DNA from: an uncultured Pelagibacteraceae bacterium
GTDB taxonomy: Bacteria > Pseudomonadota > Alphaproteobacteria > Pelagibacterales > Pelagibacteraceae
Length of the DNA stretch: 57,279 bases
Reading direction: 5' to 3'
NCBI GenBank assembly: GCA_902568235.1
Contig: CACFPS010000006.1
Coordinates: 1-57,279, forward strand
This document shows, piece after piece, positions 16,590 to 25,769 of this stretch. A model generated the notes under the pieces. It saw only the letters and a program-made list of their open reading frames with translations, searched no databases and had not been told where the DNA came from. Both the position numbers and the translations under genes were made by a program. Positions within the stretch are counted from its first letter, which is position 1, and every line of letters begins with the position of its first letter.

Positions 16590-17068
16590 TCTACAATATC
16601 TTTTATCTCACCTTGGGTAATCTTTAAAAGATTTTTAAAATCTATTTTAAAAACACAGTTTGGATGACCTGCTGCAGCAAAAATATCATCAAATCTTTCT
16701 AAAGAATTATCAACAAATATATTTATTTTTTTTAAATGGCCAATTGGAGAAACTCCTCCAATTGTATATCCAGTTTGAGTTTTTACATCATCAGGTGGGG
16801 CCATGCTAATATTCTTTATTTGAGTAATTTTTTTTAATTTATTTAGAGAGCATCTTTTATCACCGGAAACTAAACATAAAAGAAAAGTATCTTCAGTTTT
16901 AAATAATAAGCTTTTTACTATTGCTCCAACTTCGCAATTTAATGACTTTGCAGCATCTAATGCTGTTCTAGCTGAACTACCTAGCGCCTGTACTTTTAGA
17001 GTGGAGTCAAAATCTCTTAAAACTTTAATAACTCTTTGTACAGGTTCTTTATTCAATAAATCTTTCAT
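16586..17068 (-). CDS. YbaK/EbsC (prolyl-tRNA editing-like) protein
   Basis: A 160-residue protein of the YbaK/ProX superfamily of trans-editing aminoacyl-tRNA deacylases. The family core is visible: AKSLNCEVGAIVKSLLF, with the catalytic-type lysine in IVKSL, then LVSGDKR, and TIGGVSPIGH near the C-terminal third. Members hydrolyse mischarged tRNAs such as Cys- or Ala-tRNA(Pro). It heads the run ybaK-eamA-phyH and overlaps eamA by four bases. It is divergent from glnA across about 150 bases. Confidence 0.85.
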   Translation of the reverse strand: MKDLLNKEPVQRVIKVLRDFDSTLKVQALGSSARTALDAAKSLNCEVGAIVKSLLFKTEDTFLLCLVSGDKRCSLNKLKKITQIKNISMAPPDDVKTQTGYTIGGVSPIGHLKKINIFVDNSLERFDDIFAAAGHPNCVFKIDFKNLLKITQGEIKDIVE

Positions 17069-17113
17069 TCAACTAATAATTGTAACAAATTGTGAATTGA
17101 TAATTACATAATA

Positions 17114-17149
17114 ATCACCATTTATATATGTAAAAAATGCATAGGTGAT
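17114..17149. promoter_or_regulatory. inverted repeat in glnA upstream region
   Basis: ATCACC (17114-17119) and its complement GGTGAT (17144-17149) flank 24 bases in the gap between ybaK and glnA. Spaced half-sites like these could be an operator for a nitrogen regulator, or a weak hairpin in the glnA leader. The arms are only 6 bp, so this is suggestive only. The rest of the 149-base gap is A/T-rich without a recognisable riboswitch. Confidence 0.25.
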
Positions 17150-17217
17150 ATTTTAATAATTAACAATATTAATCTACGTTTTTTTGGTATTAAATTTATA
17201 AACTAATTAAAAAAAAT

Positions 17218-18624
17218 ATGAGTTCTACACAAGTCTTAAAATTAATAAAAGATAAAGAGATCGAATACGTCGATCTTAGGTTTACTGACCCAAGAGGAAA
17301 ACTGCAACATTTAACTATGGACGCAACAATAGTTGAAGAAAAAATGTTAAATGAAGGTGTTTTTTTTGATGGTTCTTCTATTGCTGGCTGGAAAGCAATA
17401 AATGAGTCGGATATGATTTTAAAACCGGACTTAAGTAGAAAAGTTGTTGATCCTTTTACTTCACATAATACTCTGATTCTTTTTTGTGATATTCTCGATG
17501 CAGTCAAAAAGAATTCATATGAAAGGGACCCAAGGGGAATTGCAAAAAAAGCTGAGGCTTATTTAAAAAAAACTGGAATTGGTGATAAAGCTTATTTTGG
17601 ACCAGAACCTGAATTTTTTGTATTTGATGATGTTCGTTACAAAAATGACATGAACGAAACAAGTTTTAAAATTGATAGCAGCGAAGGTCCTTATAATACT
17701 GGAAAAAAATATGATAATGGAAACATGGGGCATAGACCAGGAATTAAAGGTGGCTACTTCCCCGTTCCTCCTGTTGACAGTGCACAAGATATGCGTGGAG
17801 AATACTTAAAAGGTTTAAGAGATGTTGGTATAACTGTAGAAAAACATCATCATGAAGTAGCTCCTAGCCAACACGAACTAGGAATGCTTTATAATACTTT
17901 GGTAACACAAGCAGATAACGTACAACTTTATAAGTATGTAGTGCATATGGTTTCTCATTCATTTGGTAAAACTGCAACCTTTATGCCAAAACCTGTTAAA
18001 GGTGACAATGGTTCAGGAATGCATATTCATCAATCAATCTGGAAAAGTAAAAAGCCTGTTTTTTCTGGAAATAAATATGCAGGTTTATCTGATACAGCTC
18101 TTCATTATATTGGAGGAATATTAAAACATGCTAAAGCTATAAATGCATTTTCAAATGCAACTACAAATAGTTATAAAAGATTAATTCCAGGTTTTGAAGC
18201 TCCTGTTCTATTAGCTTACTCAGCTAGAAATAGATCTGCTTCTTGTAGGATTCCAATAACATTAAATAAAAATGGTGCTAGATGTGAAATTAGATTTCCA
18301 GATGCTGCAGGAAATCCTTATTTAACTTTTTCAGCAATGTTAATGGCAGGATTAGATGGAATTAAAAATAAAATAAATCCAGGCAAACCTCTTGATGAAG
18401 ATTTATATGCATTACCAGAAAATAAAGTAAAAAATATTCCTACAGTGTGTGGTTCATTAAGAGAAGCAATGGAAAATTTGGATAGGGATAGAGGATTTTT
18501 AAAGCAAGGCGGAGTTTTTTCTGATGATCAAATTGATGCTTTTATAGCATTAAAATTTGAAGAAATTTATAATCTTGAGCATACTCCACATCCAATGGAA
18601 TTTGAAATGTATTACAGCTCTTAA
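17218..18624 (+). CDS. glnA: glutamine synthetase type I
   Basis: A 468-residue GSI enzyme that condenses ammonia and glutamate using ATP in the cytoplasm. The signatures are FFDGSSIAGW (49-58), the metal-binding FGPEPEFF (127-134), the NGSGMHIHQS motif (264-273) and the RNRSASCRIP segment (337-346). The adenylylation tyrosine is present as Y397 in DLYALP, so regulation by GlnE-type adenylylation is possible. It is a single-gene unit, convergent with the end of the suf operon one base away. No glnB gene is adjacent. Confidence 0.97.
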   Translation: MSSTQVLKLIKDKEIEYVDLRFTDPRGKLQHLTMDATIVEEKMLNEGVFFDGSSIAGWKAINESDMILKPDLSRKVVDPFTSHNTLILFCDILDAVKKNSYERDPRGIAKKAEAYLKKTGIGDKAYFGPEPEFFVFDDVRYKNDMNETSFKIDSSEGPYNTGKKYDNGNMGHRPGIKGGYFPVPPVDSAQDMRGEYLKGLRDVGITVEKHHHEVAPSQHELGMLYNTLVTQADNVQLYKYVVHMVSHSFGKTATFMPKPVKGDNGSGMHIHQSIWKSKKPVFSGNKYAGLSDTALHYIGGILKHAKAINAFSNATTNSYKRLIPGFEAPVLLAYSARNRSASCRIPITLNKNGARCEIRFPDAAGNPYLTFSAMLMAGLDGIKNKINPGKPLDEDLYALPENKVKNIPTVCGSLREAMENLDRDRGFLKQGGVFSDDQIDAFIALKFEEIYNLEHTPHPMEFEMYYSS

Positions 18625-18625
18625 A

Positions 18626-18814
18626 TTATTTTTTGCTTTTTAAAATTTTATCGTCAGCTATTCTGTTTTTATTAGAACCTTTTTTTATAGTGTATTCTAA
18701 GGTACCGTGGGCACCAGCTTCTACAGCTTTGCGCTGAGACCTAAAAAGTTCTTTTTCTTTTTTACTTTCAGCAATTTTATTTGCATGTTTCTCTAGATGC
18801 TTAGTATCTCTCAC
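18626..18814 (-). CDS. 62-residue basic protein of unknown function at end of suf operon
   Basis: A short reading frame beginning with GTG at 18814, eight bases after the sufA stop, ending beside the glnA stop. The product is very rich in Lys, Glu and Ala, with an evenly charged helical first half (KEKELFRSQRKAVEAG) and a basic tail. I do not recognise a family with confidence. Its position and tight spacing suggest translation with the suf genes, and the composition fits a small soluble helical protein. It could also be a general small protein only incidentally placed here. Confidence 0.6.
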   Translation of the reverse strand: MRDTKHLEKHANKIAESKKEKELFRSQRKAVEAGAHGTLEYTIKKGSNKNRIADDKILKSKK

Positions 18815-18822
18815 GATTCTTA

Positions 18823-19158
18823 CTATACTTTAAATGATTCCCCACATCCACATCTTTCTGTTTCATTAGGGTTGTTGAACACAAAAGTTGAAGAAAACTC
18901 TTCTTTTTTATAGTCCATTTCTGTACCTAAAAGATACATAGTTGCCGCAGGATCTATGTAAAGTTTAACTCCTTTTTCTTCGATTAGTTCGTCATTGGGA
19001 TTAACTTCTTTTGCATACTCCATAACATAAGACATGCCAGCGCATCCACCAGATTTTACTCCCACTCTAACCCCTACAGAGTTTTTTTCTGCCGCAGACA
19101 TAATTTCTTTAATTCTTTTTGCGGCATTTTCACTTAATGAAATAATCTGCTTTGTCAT
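18823..19158 (-). CDS. sufA: SufA/IscA-type iron-sulfur carrier
   Basis: A 111-residue HesB/IscA-family protein. The three conserved cysteines are present: SGGCAGMSY in the middle and RCGCGESF at the C-terminus. A-type carriers receive Fe-S clusters from the SufBCD scaffold and pass them to apoproteins. The start overlaps the sufT stop by four bases, inside the operon. Confidence 0.93.
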   Translation of the reverse strand: MTKQIISLSENAAKRIKEIMSAAEKNSVGVRVGVKSGGCAGMSYVMEYAKEVNPNDELIEEKGVKLYIDPAATMYLLGTEMDYKKEEFSSTFVFNNPNETERCGCGESFKV

Positions 19159-19451
19159 AAATTTAACTCAAGTTTTGCTGCTTCAGACATCATTGATTTA
19201 TCCCACGGTGGTTCCCATACTAAAGCAAGATCAACTTTATTAACTTCTTCTATCTCGCTTATACTATCTTTTACTTCTTTAGGCAAACTCTCTGCAACTG
19301 GACAATTTGGCGTGGTCAAAGTCATTTTTACTTTAACATCTTTATCATTAATAGAAATATCATAAATTAATCCTAATTCATAAATATTTACTGGAATTTC
19401 TGGATCATAAATTTTTTTTATTTCTGTTATTACTTTTTCTTTTAAATTCAT
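19155..19451 (-). CDS. sufT: SufT / MIP18-family (DUF59) Fe-S maturation protein
   Basis: A 98-residue MIP18-family protein. Hallmarks are the DPEIPVNIYELGLIYDI segment and the conserved cysteine in LTTPNCPVAESLP. SufT proteins assist Fe-S cluster maturation in many bacteria with suf operons. It sits between sufU (one base after its stop) and sufA (four-base overlap). Confidence 0.9.
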   Translation of the reverse strand: MNLKEKVITEIKKIYDPEIPVNIYELGLIYDISINDKDVKVKMTLTTPNCPVAESLPKEVKDSISEIEEVNKVDLALVWEPPWDKSMMSEAAKLELNL

Positions 19452-19452
19452 A

Positions 19453-19920
19453 TCAATTATTATCTTTATTAATTTCTTCTTGTGAATTATTTATTGCAGA
19501 TGTTAATGTATGCCAAGATAAAGTTGCACATTTAACTCTCATTGGATATTGTTTTACTCCAGATAAACACATTAATTTTGTTTTATCATCTTTATGCAAA
19601 ATATTATTACTTAGTTCATCTTTTTCTTTAATCATGTCTAAAAAATCATTCACAATTTCTTTTACTTCAAATTCTTCTTTTCCTTTAACTAAATCTGTCA
19701 TTATAGATGCAGATGCCATTGATATTGCACAACCTTGACCTTCAAAAGAAATATCTTCAACTTTTTTATTTTCATTTAACTTTAAATAAATATGAACTTT
19801 ATCTCCACATAGTGGATTATGTCCTTTGGCGTCTTTATTAAAATTTTCTGTTTTTCTTAAATTTCTTGGATTTTTTCCATGATCTAAGATTATTTCCTGA
19901 TAAAGTTCTTTTAAATTCAT
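19453..19920 (-). CDS. sufU: SufU-type Fe-S assembly protein (NifU-like)
   Basis: A 155-residue IscU/SufU-family protein with the opening LYQEIILDHGKNPRN and the cysteines of the family in NPLCGDK, GQGCAISMAS, and the LMCLSG...VKCATLSW segment. The insertion before the last cysteine is characteristic of SufU rather than IscU. SufU accepts persulfide sulfur from SufS. It overlaps sufS by four bases. Confidence 0.92.
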   Translation of the reverse strand: MNLKELYQEIILDHGKNPRNLRKTENFNKDAKGHNPLCGDKVHIYLKLNENKKVEDISFEGQGCAISMASASIMTDLVKGKEEFEVKEIVNDFLDMIKEKDELSNNILHKDDKTKLMCLSGVKQYPMRVKCATLSWHTLTSAINNSQEEINKDNN

Positions 19921-21137
19921 TTTAAATTAAATATTTTTTTACATTTATTTATTGATAAATTTAACTTATCAAAATCTTCTTTAGTATTATAGACACCTAC
20001 CGAGGCCCTAGCAGAAGCTGTTAAATCTAATTTATCGTGCAGAACTTGACAACAATGATGTCCAGCTCTTATTGCAACTCCATCTTCATCTAAAATTGTA
20101 GCTACATCATGAGGATGCACTCCATCTATAGTAAATGATAAAACAGCTCCTCTTTTTTTCGGATTTCCGATTAGTTTTACTGAATTATTTTTTTTTAAAA
20201 TCTCTTCTCCATATTGAATTAATTCTTCTTCATGTTTTGCAATATTATCTATTCCAATTTTTTTAATAAACTTAATGGACTCATCGAAGGCTATTACTTG
20301 GGCTGTTGCCATTGTGCCTGCCTCATATTTATTAGGCAAATCTCCATATCCAATATCATCCTTCTTAACCCAACCAATCATACCGCCGCCACCTTGATAT
20401 GGAGGTAAATCTTCTAGCCATTTTTTTTTCGCATAAAGTATTCCTAGTCCAGTAGGTCCATACATTTTGTGACAGGAAATAGCATAAAAATCACAATCTA
20501 AATCTTGCATATCTAACTTCATATGTGGAGCACTTTGGCATCCATCAACTAATATTGGAATATCTTTTGAATGAGCCAATTGAGTAATTTCCTTAATTGG
20601 TAAAACTGCTCCTGTTACATTTGATAGATGTGTTAATGCAATAATTTTGGTCTTGGGAGTTATTTTTTTTTTTATTTCATCAATGGTAACTTCACCATCT
20701 TGATTTATTTCTGCAAATTCTATTTTAATACCTTTTGATTTTCTCAAATAATGCCATGGCACATAATTTGAATGATGCTCTAACTCAGTGATTAGTACTT
20801 CGTCTCCTTCTTTTAAATATTTGTGACCAAAAGAACTAGCAACTAAATTGATTGCTTCCGTAGCACCTTTGGTAAAAACTATTTCTTCTTTTTCTTTTGC
20901 ATTAATATACCTTTGAACAGAAGATCTTGTATTTTCATACAAATTTGTTGCAGCAACAGCTAAATAATGCACGCTTCTGCCTACATTTGAAAATTCTTTA
21001 GTATAAAAATCATAAATCCTATCTACCACAACTAAAGGCTTTTGTGATGAGTTAGCACTATCTAGATAGACAAGATCATTATTTTGAACTTTATTACTAA
21101 ATATTGGAAACTCTTTTTTTATATCGCTTACATTCAT
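19917..21137 (-). CDS. sufS: cysteine desulfurase SufS
   Basis: A 406-residue PLP enzyme that takes sulfur from cysteine for Fe-S assembly. The PLP lysine is in ISCHKMYGP, the catalytic cysteine in RAGHHCCQ, and TELEHHSN is the conserved histidine segment of group II desulfurases. Lengths and order match SufS. It overlaps sufD by four bases upstream and sufU by four bases downstream. Confidence 0.96.
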   Translation of the reverse strand: MNVSDIKKEFPIFSNKVQNNDLVYLDSANSSQKPLVVVDRIYDFYTKEFSNVGRSVHYLAVAATNLYENTRSSVQRYINAKEKEEIVFTKGATEAINLVASSFGHKYLKEGDEVLITELEHHSNYVPWHYLRKSKGIKIEFAEINQDGEVTIDEIKKKITPKTKIIALTHLSNVTGAVLPIKEITQLAHSKDIPILVDGCQSAPHMKLDMQDLDCDFYAISCHKMYGPTGLGILYAKKKWLEDLPPYQGGGGMIGWVKKDDIGYGDLPNKYEAGTMATAQVIAFDESIKFIKKIGIDNIAKHEEELIQYGEEILKKNNSVKLIGNPKKRGAVLSFTIDGVHPHDVATILDEDGVAIRAGHHCCQVLHDKLDLTASARASVGVYNTKEDFDKLNLSINKCKKIFNLK

Positions 21138-22381
21138 TCTTTAAAACCAATAAGATTTTTAATTAAATTTCTTACTTCTGAGTCTGTTATTTTTTCAACT
21201 ACATCTAATAAAAATCCATTTATCAAAAGTTCTTTTGACTGTTTATAATTAAGACCCCTTGACATTAAATAAAATATTGAATCTTGATTTAAATTACCAG
21301 ATGCTGAACCATGAGAACATTTTACATCATCGGCATAAATCTCTAATTCGGGTTTGGCATTAAACTCTGCATTTTCACTTAATAAAATTGCTTTGCTAAG
21401 CTGATATCCATCTGTTTTTTGAGCGATTGAGTCAACAAATATTTTCCCTTGATAAACAGATTTTGAGTCATTTTCTAATACACTTTTTATCAATTGATAA
21501 CTTTTTGTATTATCTATTAAATGATTAATACATGTTCTAATTTCATGATGACGTTTATTTCTTAATGAAAATATTCCATTTATAAAAGCAGATGAGTATT
21601 TTCCATTTAAATTACAGTTAATTTCATTTTTTATAAAATTTGATCCCGCAGACAATATAAAAGTTTCTGAAACACTATTAACATCTTGGTTAATATTATT
21701 AAAAGAATATTTTACATTGCTATTTTCTTTTTTATCAACTTTATAATTTTTTAAAATTGAGTCTTTGCCTAATTCAAAATTATAAAGTATATTAATAAAA
21801 TTTTTTTCTGCTTCGTCGTTAGATATATCAACAAGTTTTAAACAACTATTTTTTTCCAATAAAAAATCTAATCTTAAATTAACATTTTTATATTTTAAAT
21901 TTTTATTAGTTGTATGGTAGATAATTAAAGGTTTTTTCAAAAAATAGCCCTCTTTTATCACTATTTTATAATACTTATTTGTAAAAGCATTATTCAGATT
22001 TATTAGAGAGTTTTCCTGATTTATATTATTTTTAAATTCAAGTTCATCTATTATTTCAATTTTTTCATCCTCTTCGTAATTAAACTCTATCTTTTCAATT
22101 CTTCCATTTATGAAAACTATTTTATTATGTTCTAAACCGTTAACAAAAATTGATGAATCAATTTTATTTGGAGTTGAATAATCATTATAAAAATCCAAGT
22201 CTCCAATATTTTTTTTTATAATTTGGCTAATATCTGAAAATTTCCAATTTTCTAGATTTCTATTAGGAAAGCCGCTTGCTATAAATTTGTTTAAGAAGTT
22301 TTCTTTTATTTCTACGTCTTTTTTTGAAAAACCTGAAGTTTTTACAATTTTTTCAAAATCGTTTTTTAATTGATTTTCCAT
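21134..22381 (-). CDS. sufD: Fe-S assembly scaffold protein SufD
   Basis: A 415-residue SufB/SufD-family protein. The N-terminal half is diverged and rich in Asn, Ile and Lys. The C-terminal beta-helix region is recognisable by YQGKIFVDSIAQKTDGYQ, LYSDNAEFNAKPELEIYADDVKCSHGSA-type sequence (here with LLSENA), and the terminal FLDVVEKI segment. SufD partners SufB and SufC in the scaffold ATPase complex. It abuts sufC with no gap. Confidence 0.93.
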   Translation of the reverse strand: MENQLKNDFEKIVKTSGFSKKDVEIKENFLNKFIASGFPNRNLENWKFSDISQIIKKNIGDLDFYNDYSTPNKIDSSIFVNGLEHNKIVFINGRIEKIEFNYEEDEKIEIIDELEFKNNINQENSLINLNNAFTNKYYKIVIKEGYFLKKPLIIYHTTNKNLKYKNVNLRLDFLLEKNSCLKLVDISNDEAEKNFINILYNFELGKDSILKNYKVDKKENSNVKYSFNNINQDVNSVSETFILSAGSNFIKNEINCNLNGKYSSAFINGIFSLRNKRHHEIRTCINHLIDNTKSYQLIKSVLENDSKSVYQGKIFVDSIAQKTDGYQLSKAILLSENAEFNAKPELEIYADDVKCSHGSASGNLNQDSIFYLMSRGLNYKQSKELLINGFLLDVVEKITDSEVRNLIKNLIGFKE

Positions 22382-23116
22382 TTAATTAAAATTTTCATAA
22401 CCTTTCTTTTCCAACTCTTGAGCTAATTCAGGACCTCCAGATTTAATTATTTTACCATCCATTAGAACGTGTACAAAATCTGGTTTTATATAATCCAGAA
22501 GTCTTTGATAGTGGGTAATTATAAGAAAAGAATTATTTTTCTTTCTTAGTGAATTTACTCCATCGGCAACTACTCTTAAAGCATCTATATCTAAACCTGA
22601 GTCTGTTTCATCCAAGATTGAAAGTTTTGGATTTAAAATTGACATTTGTAATATTTCATTTTTTTTTTTTTCACCCCCAGAAAAACCAACATTTAGTTGC
22701 CTATTTAATTTTTCTTCGTCAAATTTTAGCTCTTTAGCTTTATCTTTTACTAATCTTAAAAATTCTATTGCATCTAACTCTTTTTCTCCTCTTGCTTTTC
22801 TAATTGCATTTAAAGATGTTTTCAAAAATATGTTTGTATTTACCCCAGGTATTTCTAGTGGATATTGAAAAGCTAAAAAAATACCTTTATGAGCTCTTTC
22901 CTCTGTCTCAAGTTTAAATAAATTATTGTTTTCAAATAAAATTTCACCTGAAATATCATAACCTTTTTTTCCTGACAAAATGTTAGATAGTGTACTTTTT
23001 CCCGAACCATTTGGACCCATAATTGCATGTACTTCACCAGAATTAATTTCTAGTGAAAAACCATTTAAAATTGATTTTTTATCTATTTTAGCTTTAAGAT
23101 TATTTATTTTGAGCAT
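22382..23116 (-). CDS. sufC: Fe-S assembly ATPase SufC
   Basis: A 244-residue ABC-type ATPase: Walker A GPNGSGKST, a SufC-specific ABC signature FSGGEKKKNEI, Walker B LSILDETDSGLD, and the H-loop ITHYQRL. SufC drives conformational change in the SufBCD scaffold and is soluble, unlike transporter ATPases. It abuts sufB and sufD without gaps. Confidence 0.96.
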   Translation of the reverse strand: MLKINNLKAKIDKKSILNGFSLEINSGEVHAIMGPNGSGKSTLSNILSGKKGYDISGEILFENNNLFKLETEERAHKGIFLAFQYPLEIPGVNTNIFLKTSLNAIRKARGEKELDAIEFLRLVKDKAKELKFDEEKLNRQLNVGFSGGEKKKNEILQMSILNPKLSILDETDSGLDIDALRVVADGVNSLRKKNNSFLIITHYQRLLDYIKPDFVHVLMDGKIIKSGGPELAQELEKKGYENFN

Positions 23117-24553
23117 TTAACCTACGCTTCCTTCTAAACTAATCCCAACTAACTTTTGCGCCTCTACAGCAAACTCCATTGGTAGTTGTTGTAATACTTC
23201 TTTGCAAAAACCGTTAATTATCAAACCAACTGCCTCCTCAGAATTTAAACCTCTTTGTTGGCAATAATGGAGTTGCTCCTCACTTATTTTTGATGTTGTG
23301 GCTTCATGAGCAATATTTGATTCTGAATTTTTATTTTTTATATAAGGAACTGTATGTGCACCACATTTATTACCCATCAATAACGAGTCACATTGAGTAT
23401 AATTGCTAGAATTACAGGCTTTAGGAGACACGTCTACTAGTCCTCTGTATGTCATATCTGAAAATCCAGCACTAATACCTTTGGATATAATTTTACTTTT
23501 AGTATTTTTCCCTAAATGTATCATCTTAGTGCCTGTATCAGCTTTTTGATGGTTATTTGTTATAGCTATTGAATAAAATTCACCAATGGAATTGTCACCT
23601 TTTAAAATACAACTTGGATATTTCCATGTTATAGCCGAACCTGTTTCAACCTGTGTCCATGAAATTTTAGAATTTTTTCCTTTGCATAGTCCTCTTTTTG
23701 TAACAAAATTATAAATTCCACCTTTTCCATCTTTGTCACCAGGATACCAATTTTGAACAGTGGAATATTTTATTTCAGCATTGTCTAAGGCAATTAATTC
23801 AACGTTTGCAGCATGCAGTTGGTTTTCATCTCTCATTGGTGCAGTACAACCCTCTAGATAACTTACATAGCTTCCTTTATCTGCTATAATTAAAGTTCTT
23901 TCAAATTGACCTGTGTCGGAAGCATTAATTCTAAAATATGTTGAGAGTTCCATAGGACATCTTACATCTGGTGGGATATAAACAAATGAACCATCTGTAA
24001 AAACTGCTGAGTTTAATGTTGCAAAAAAATGATCTGTAATCGGTATCACAGTACCAAGATATTTTTTCACTAGATCAGGATGTTTTTGAATTGCCTCAGA
24101 TATAGAACAAAATATTATTCCCTTTTCTGTAAGCTTATCTTTAAATGTAGTAGCTACAGAAACAGAATCAAATACCGCATCAACAGCAATTCCATTTAAT
24201 CTTTTTTGTTCTTGTAATGGAATACCTAGCTTATTATATGTTTCTAAAATTTTTGGATCAAGATCTTCTAAATTTTTTGGTTTATCACTAGTGCTTTTTG
24301 GAGCAGAATAATAATAAAGATCTTGATAGTCAATTTTTGGATACTTAGGTTTTTGCCAATTTGGCTCTTTTAAAACTTTTAATCTTTCAAAGGCCTTCAA
24401 TCTCCAATTTAACATCCAAGTTGGTTCTTTTTTTATGTTTGAAATAAACTTAATAACTTCTTCGTTCAATCCTTTAGGAGCTTTAATGCTTTCGATATCA
24501 GTAGTGAAACCATACTTATAATCTTTTAATCTTTCTAACTCTTTTTCTCTCAT
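23117..24553 (-). CDS. sufB: Fe-S assembly scaffold protein SufB
   Basis: A 478-residue SufB with family stretches such as [40 protein letters not shown], and the terminal [22 protein letters not shown]. It is the cluster-building scaffold of the suf system, working with SufC and SufD. It starts one base after the iscR stop. Full length. Confidence 0.97.
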   Translation of the reverse strand: MREKELERLKDYKYGFTTDIESIKAPKGLNEEVIKFISNIKKEPTWMLNWRLKAFERLKVLKEPNWQKPKYPKIDYQDLYYYSAPKSTSDKPKNLEDLDPKILETYNKLGIPLQEQKRLNGIAVDAVFDSVSVATTFKDKLTEKGIIFCSISEAIQKHPDLVKKYLGTVIPITDHFFATLNSAVFTDGSFVYIPPDVRCPMELSTYFRINASDTGQFERTLIIADKGSYVSYLEGCTAPMRDENQLHAANVELIALDNAEIKYSTVQNWYPGDKDGKGGIYNFVTKRGLCKGKNSKISWTQVETGSAITWKYPSCILKGDNSIGEFYSIAITNNHQKADTGTKMIHLGKNTKSKIISKGISAGFSDMTYRGLVDVSPKACNSSNYTQCDSLLMGNKCGAHTVPYIKNKNSESNIAHEATTSKISEEQLHYCQQRGLNSEEAVGLIINGFCKEVLQQLPMEFAVEAQKLVGISLEGSVG

Positions 24554-24973
24554 TTAAATTCTATTTTTTTGATTTACTAAATCTTCTAAACTTTTTTTTT
24601 TAAAAAAATCATTTATATAATCCTCTAGTTCATCCCATAAATTATGAGATATACATTTAGCAGATTTGCCATTACATGCTTTTTTTGAATGTTTTTCACA
24701 TCCTACCGTTTTAACCTCTTCTTCTACTGCAAAAAAAATATCTGAAATTTTAATGTCTGATGCTTCTTTTGAGAGAATGTATCCGCCTTTTTTTCCTCTT
24801 ATACTATTTACAATTTTATTTTTTTTTAATTTTAGAAATAGCTGCTCTAAGTAATCTAAAGATATACCTTGTCTTAATGAGATATCTCTCAATGATACAG
24901 GTTCTCTCAGATTAAAAGTCGCAATATCAGCTAAAGCCATTACAGCGTATCTTCCTTTACTTGATAATTTCAT
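24554..24973 (-). CDS. iscR: IscR-type Rrf2-family Fe-S sensor/repressor
   Basis: A 139-residue winged-helix regulator of the Rrf2 family. The N-terminus (KLSSKGRYAVMALADIA) and the recognition region SLRDISLRQGISLDYLEQLF are typical. Cysteines C92, C100 and C107 with H110 match the [2Fe-2S] ligand set of IscR, with slightly wider spacing than in E. coli. It leads the suf operon and a matching operator overlaps its promoter, so autoregulation by cluster status is the likely control. Confidence 0.93.
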   Translation of the reverse strand: MKLSSKGRYAVMALADIATFNLREPVSLRDISLRQGISLDYLEQLFLKLKKNKIVNSIRGKKGGYILSKEASDIKISDIFFAVEEEVKTVGCEKHSKKACNGKSAKCISHNLWDELEDYINDFFKKKSLEDLVNQKNRI

Positions 24974-24993
24974 ATTTTCCGCAATTCATAGGC

Positions 24994-25025
24994 TTTATAT
25001 ATACCCGACTAAACTAGTCAAGTTT
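24994..25025 (-). promoter_or_regulatory. suf operon promoter overlapped by IscR-type operator
   Basis: On the minus strand there is a -35 TTGACT (25021-25016), a 16-bp spacer, and a -10 TATAAA (24999-24994), followed by iscR after a short leader. The dyad GACTA-AAC-TAGTC (25007-25019), flanked by CC/GG and TAT, resembles the known IscR type I box pattern. It covers the -35 and spacer, so binding should repress. The divergent hydrolase gene begins at 25104. Confidence 0.7.
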
Positions 25026-25103
25026 ATAAAGTATTTAAAAAACTTGCATTTTGTCGCTCAATTTTGATAGAAAAAACATAATTTTTTTTGAGATTGATTA
25101 TCG

Positions 25104-25769
25104 ATGCCAATAACAGATACTAAAATTTTAGAAATATTCATTCCAGGTCCAGCTGGAAGGCTCGAAGCTAAATATTTTAAAAGTAAAAAAAATACCTCGC
25201 CTATATCTTTGGTTCTTCATCCGCATCCTCAATATGGTGGAACAATGAATAATAAAGTTGTGGTAGATACTTTCCAGACTTTTGTAGATAATGATTTTTC
25301 TGTCTGTAGAGTAAATTTTAGAGGAGTAGGTAAAAGCGATGGTGAATTTGACAATGGACAGGGGGAATTGGCAGATGCCGCAGCTGCTTTAGACTGGTTG
25401 GAAAGAGAAAATTTTGATAATTCTCAATGTTGGATATCAGGTTTTTCTTTTGGCTCTTTAATTGCTATGCAGCTTTTAATGCGGAGACCAGAAATTAATA
25501 GATTTGTAGCTATATCACCTCAACCAAATGTTTATGATTTTTCCTTTCTATCACCTTGTCCAACTTCTGGAATTATGATTTATGGCAAAAAAGATGAGTT
25601 GGTTCCATTTGATCATATCAACGAATTAGACAAAAGATTGAGCGCTCAAAAAGGTATCAAAGTGGAATTTGAAGCTATAACAGATGCAAATCATTTCTTT
25701 TCTAAATCAGAAACATTATTGATTAGATCACTTAATAAATATATTAAAAAAGAAACGGCTTTATACTAA
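25104..25769 (+). CDS. alpha/beta hydrolase
   Basis: A 221-residue cytoplasmic alpha/beta hydrolase of the short type common in alphaproteobacteria. It has LHPHPQYGGTMNNKV near the oxyanion strand, the nucleophile elbow GFSFGS with the catalytic serine, the acid in IYGKKDELVP, and the histidine in DANHFF. The substrate is unknown. It is divergent from the suf operon and shares the final CTAA with anmK, so the two converge by four bases. Confidence 0.86.
   Translation: MPITDTKILEIFIPGPAGRLEAKYFKSKKNTSPISLVLHPHPQYGGTMNNKVVVDTFQTFVDNDFSVCRVNFRGVGKSDGEFDNGQGELADAAAALDWLERENFDNSQCWISGFSFGSLIAMQLLMRRPEINRFVAISPQPNVYDFSFLSPCPTSGIMIYGKKDELVPFDHINELDKRLSAQKGIKVEFEAITDANHFFSKSETLLIRSLNKYIKKETALY

Noticed and set aside
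1..16600. Recent genomic island or phage insertion
   Set aside because: The accessory region has the same AT-rich composition and tight packing as the rest. No integrase, tRNA boundary or flanking repeat was seen.
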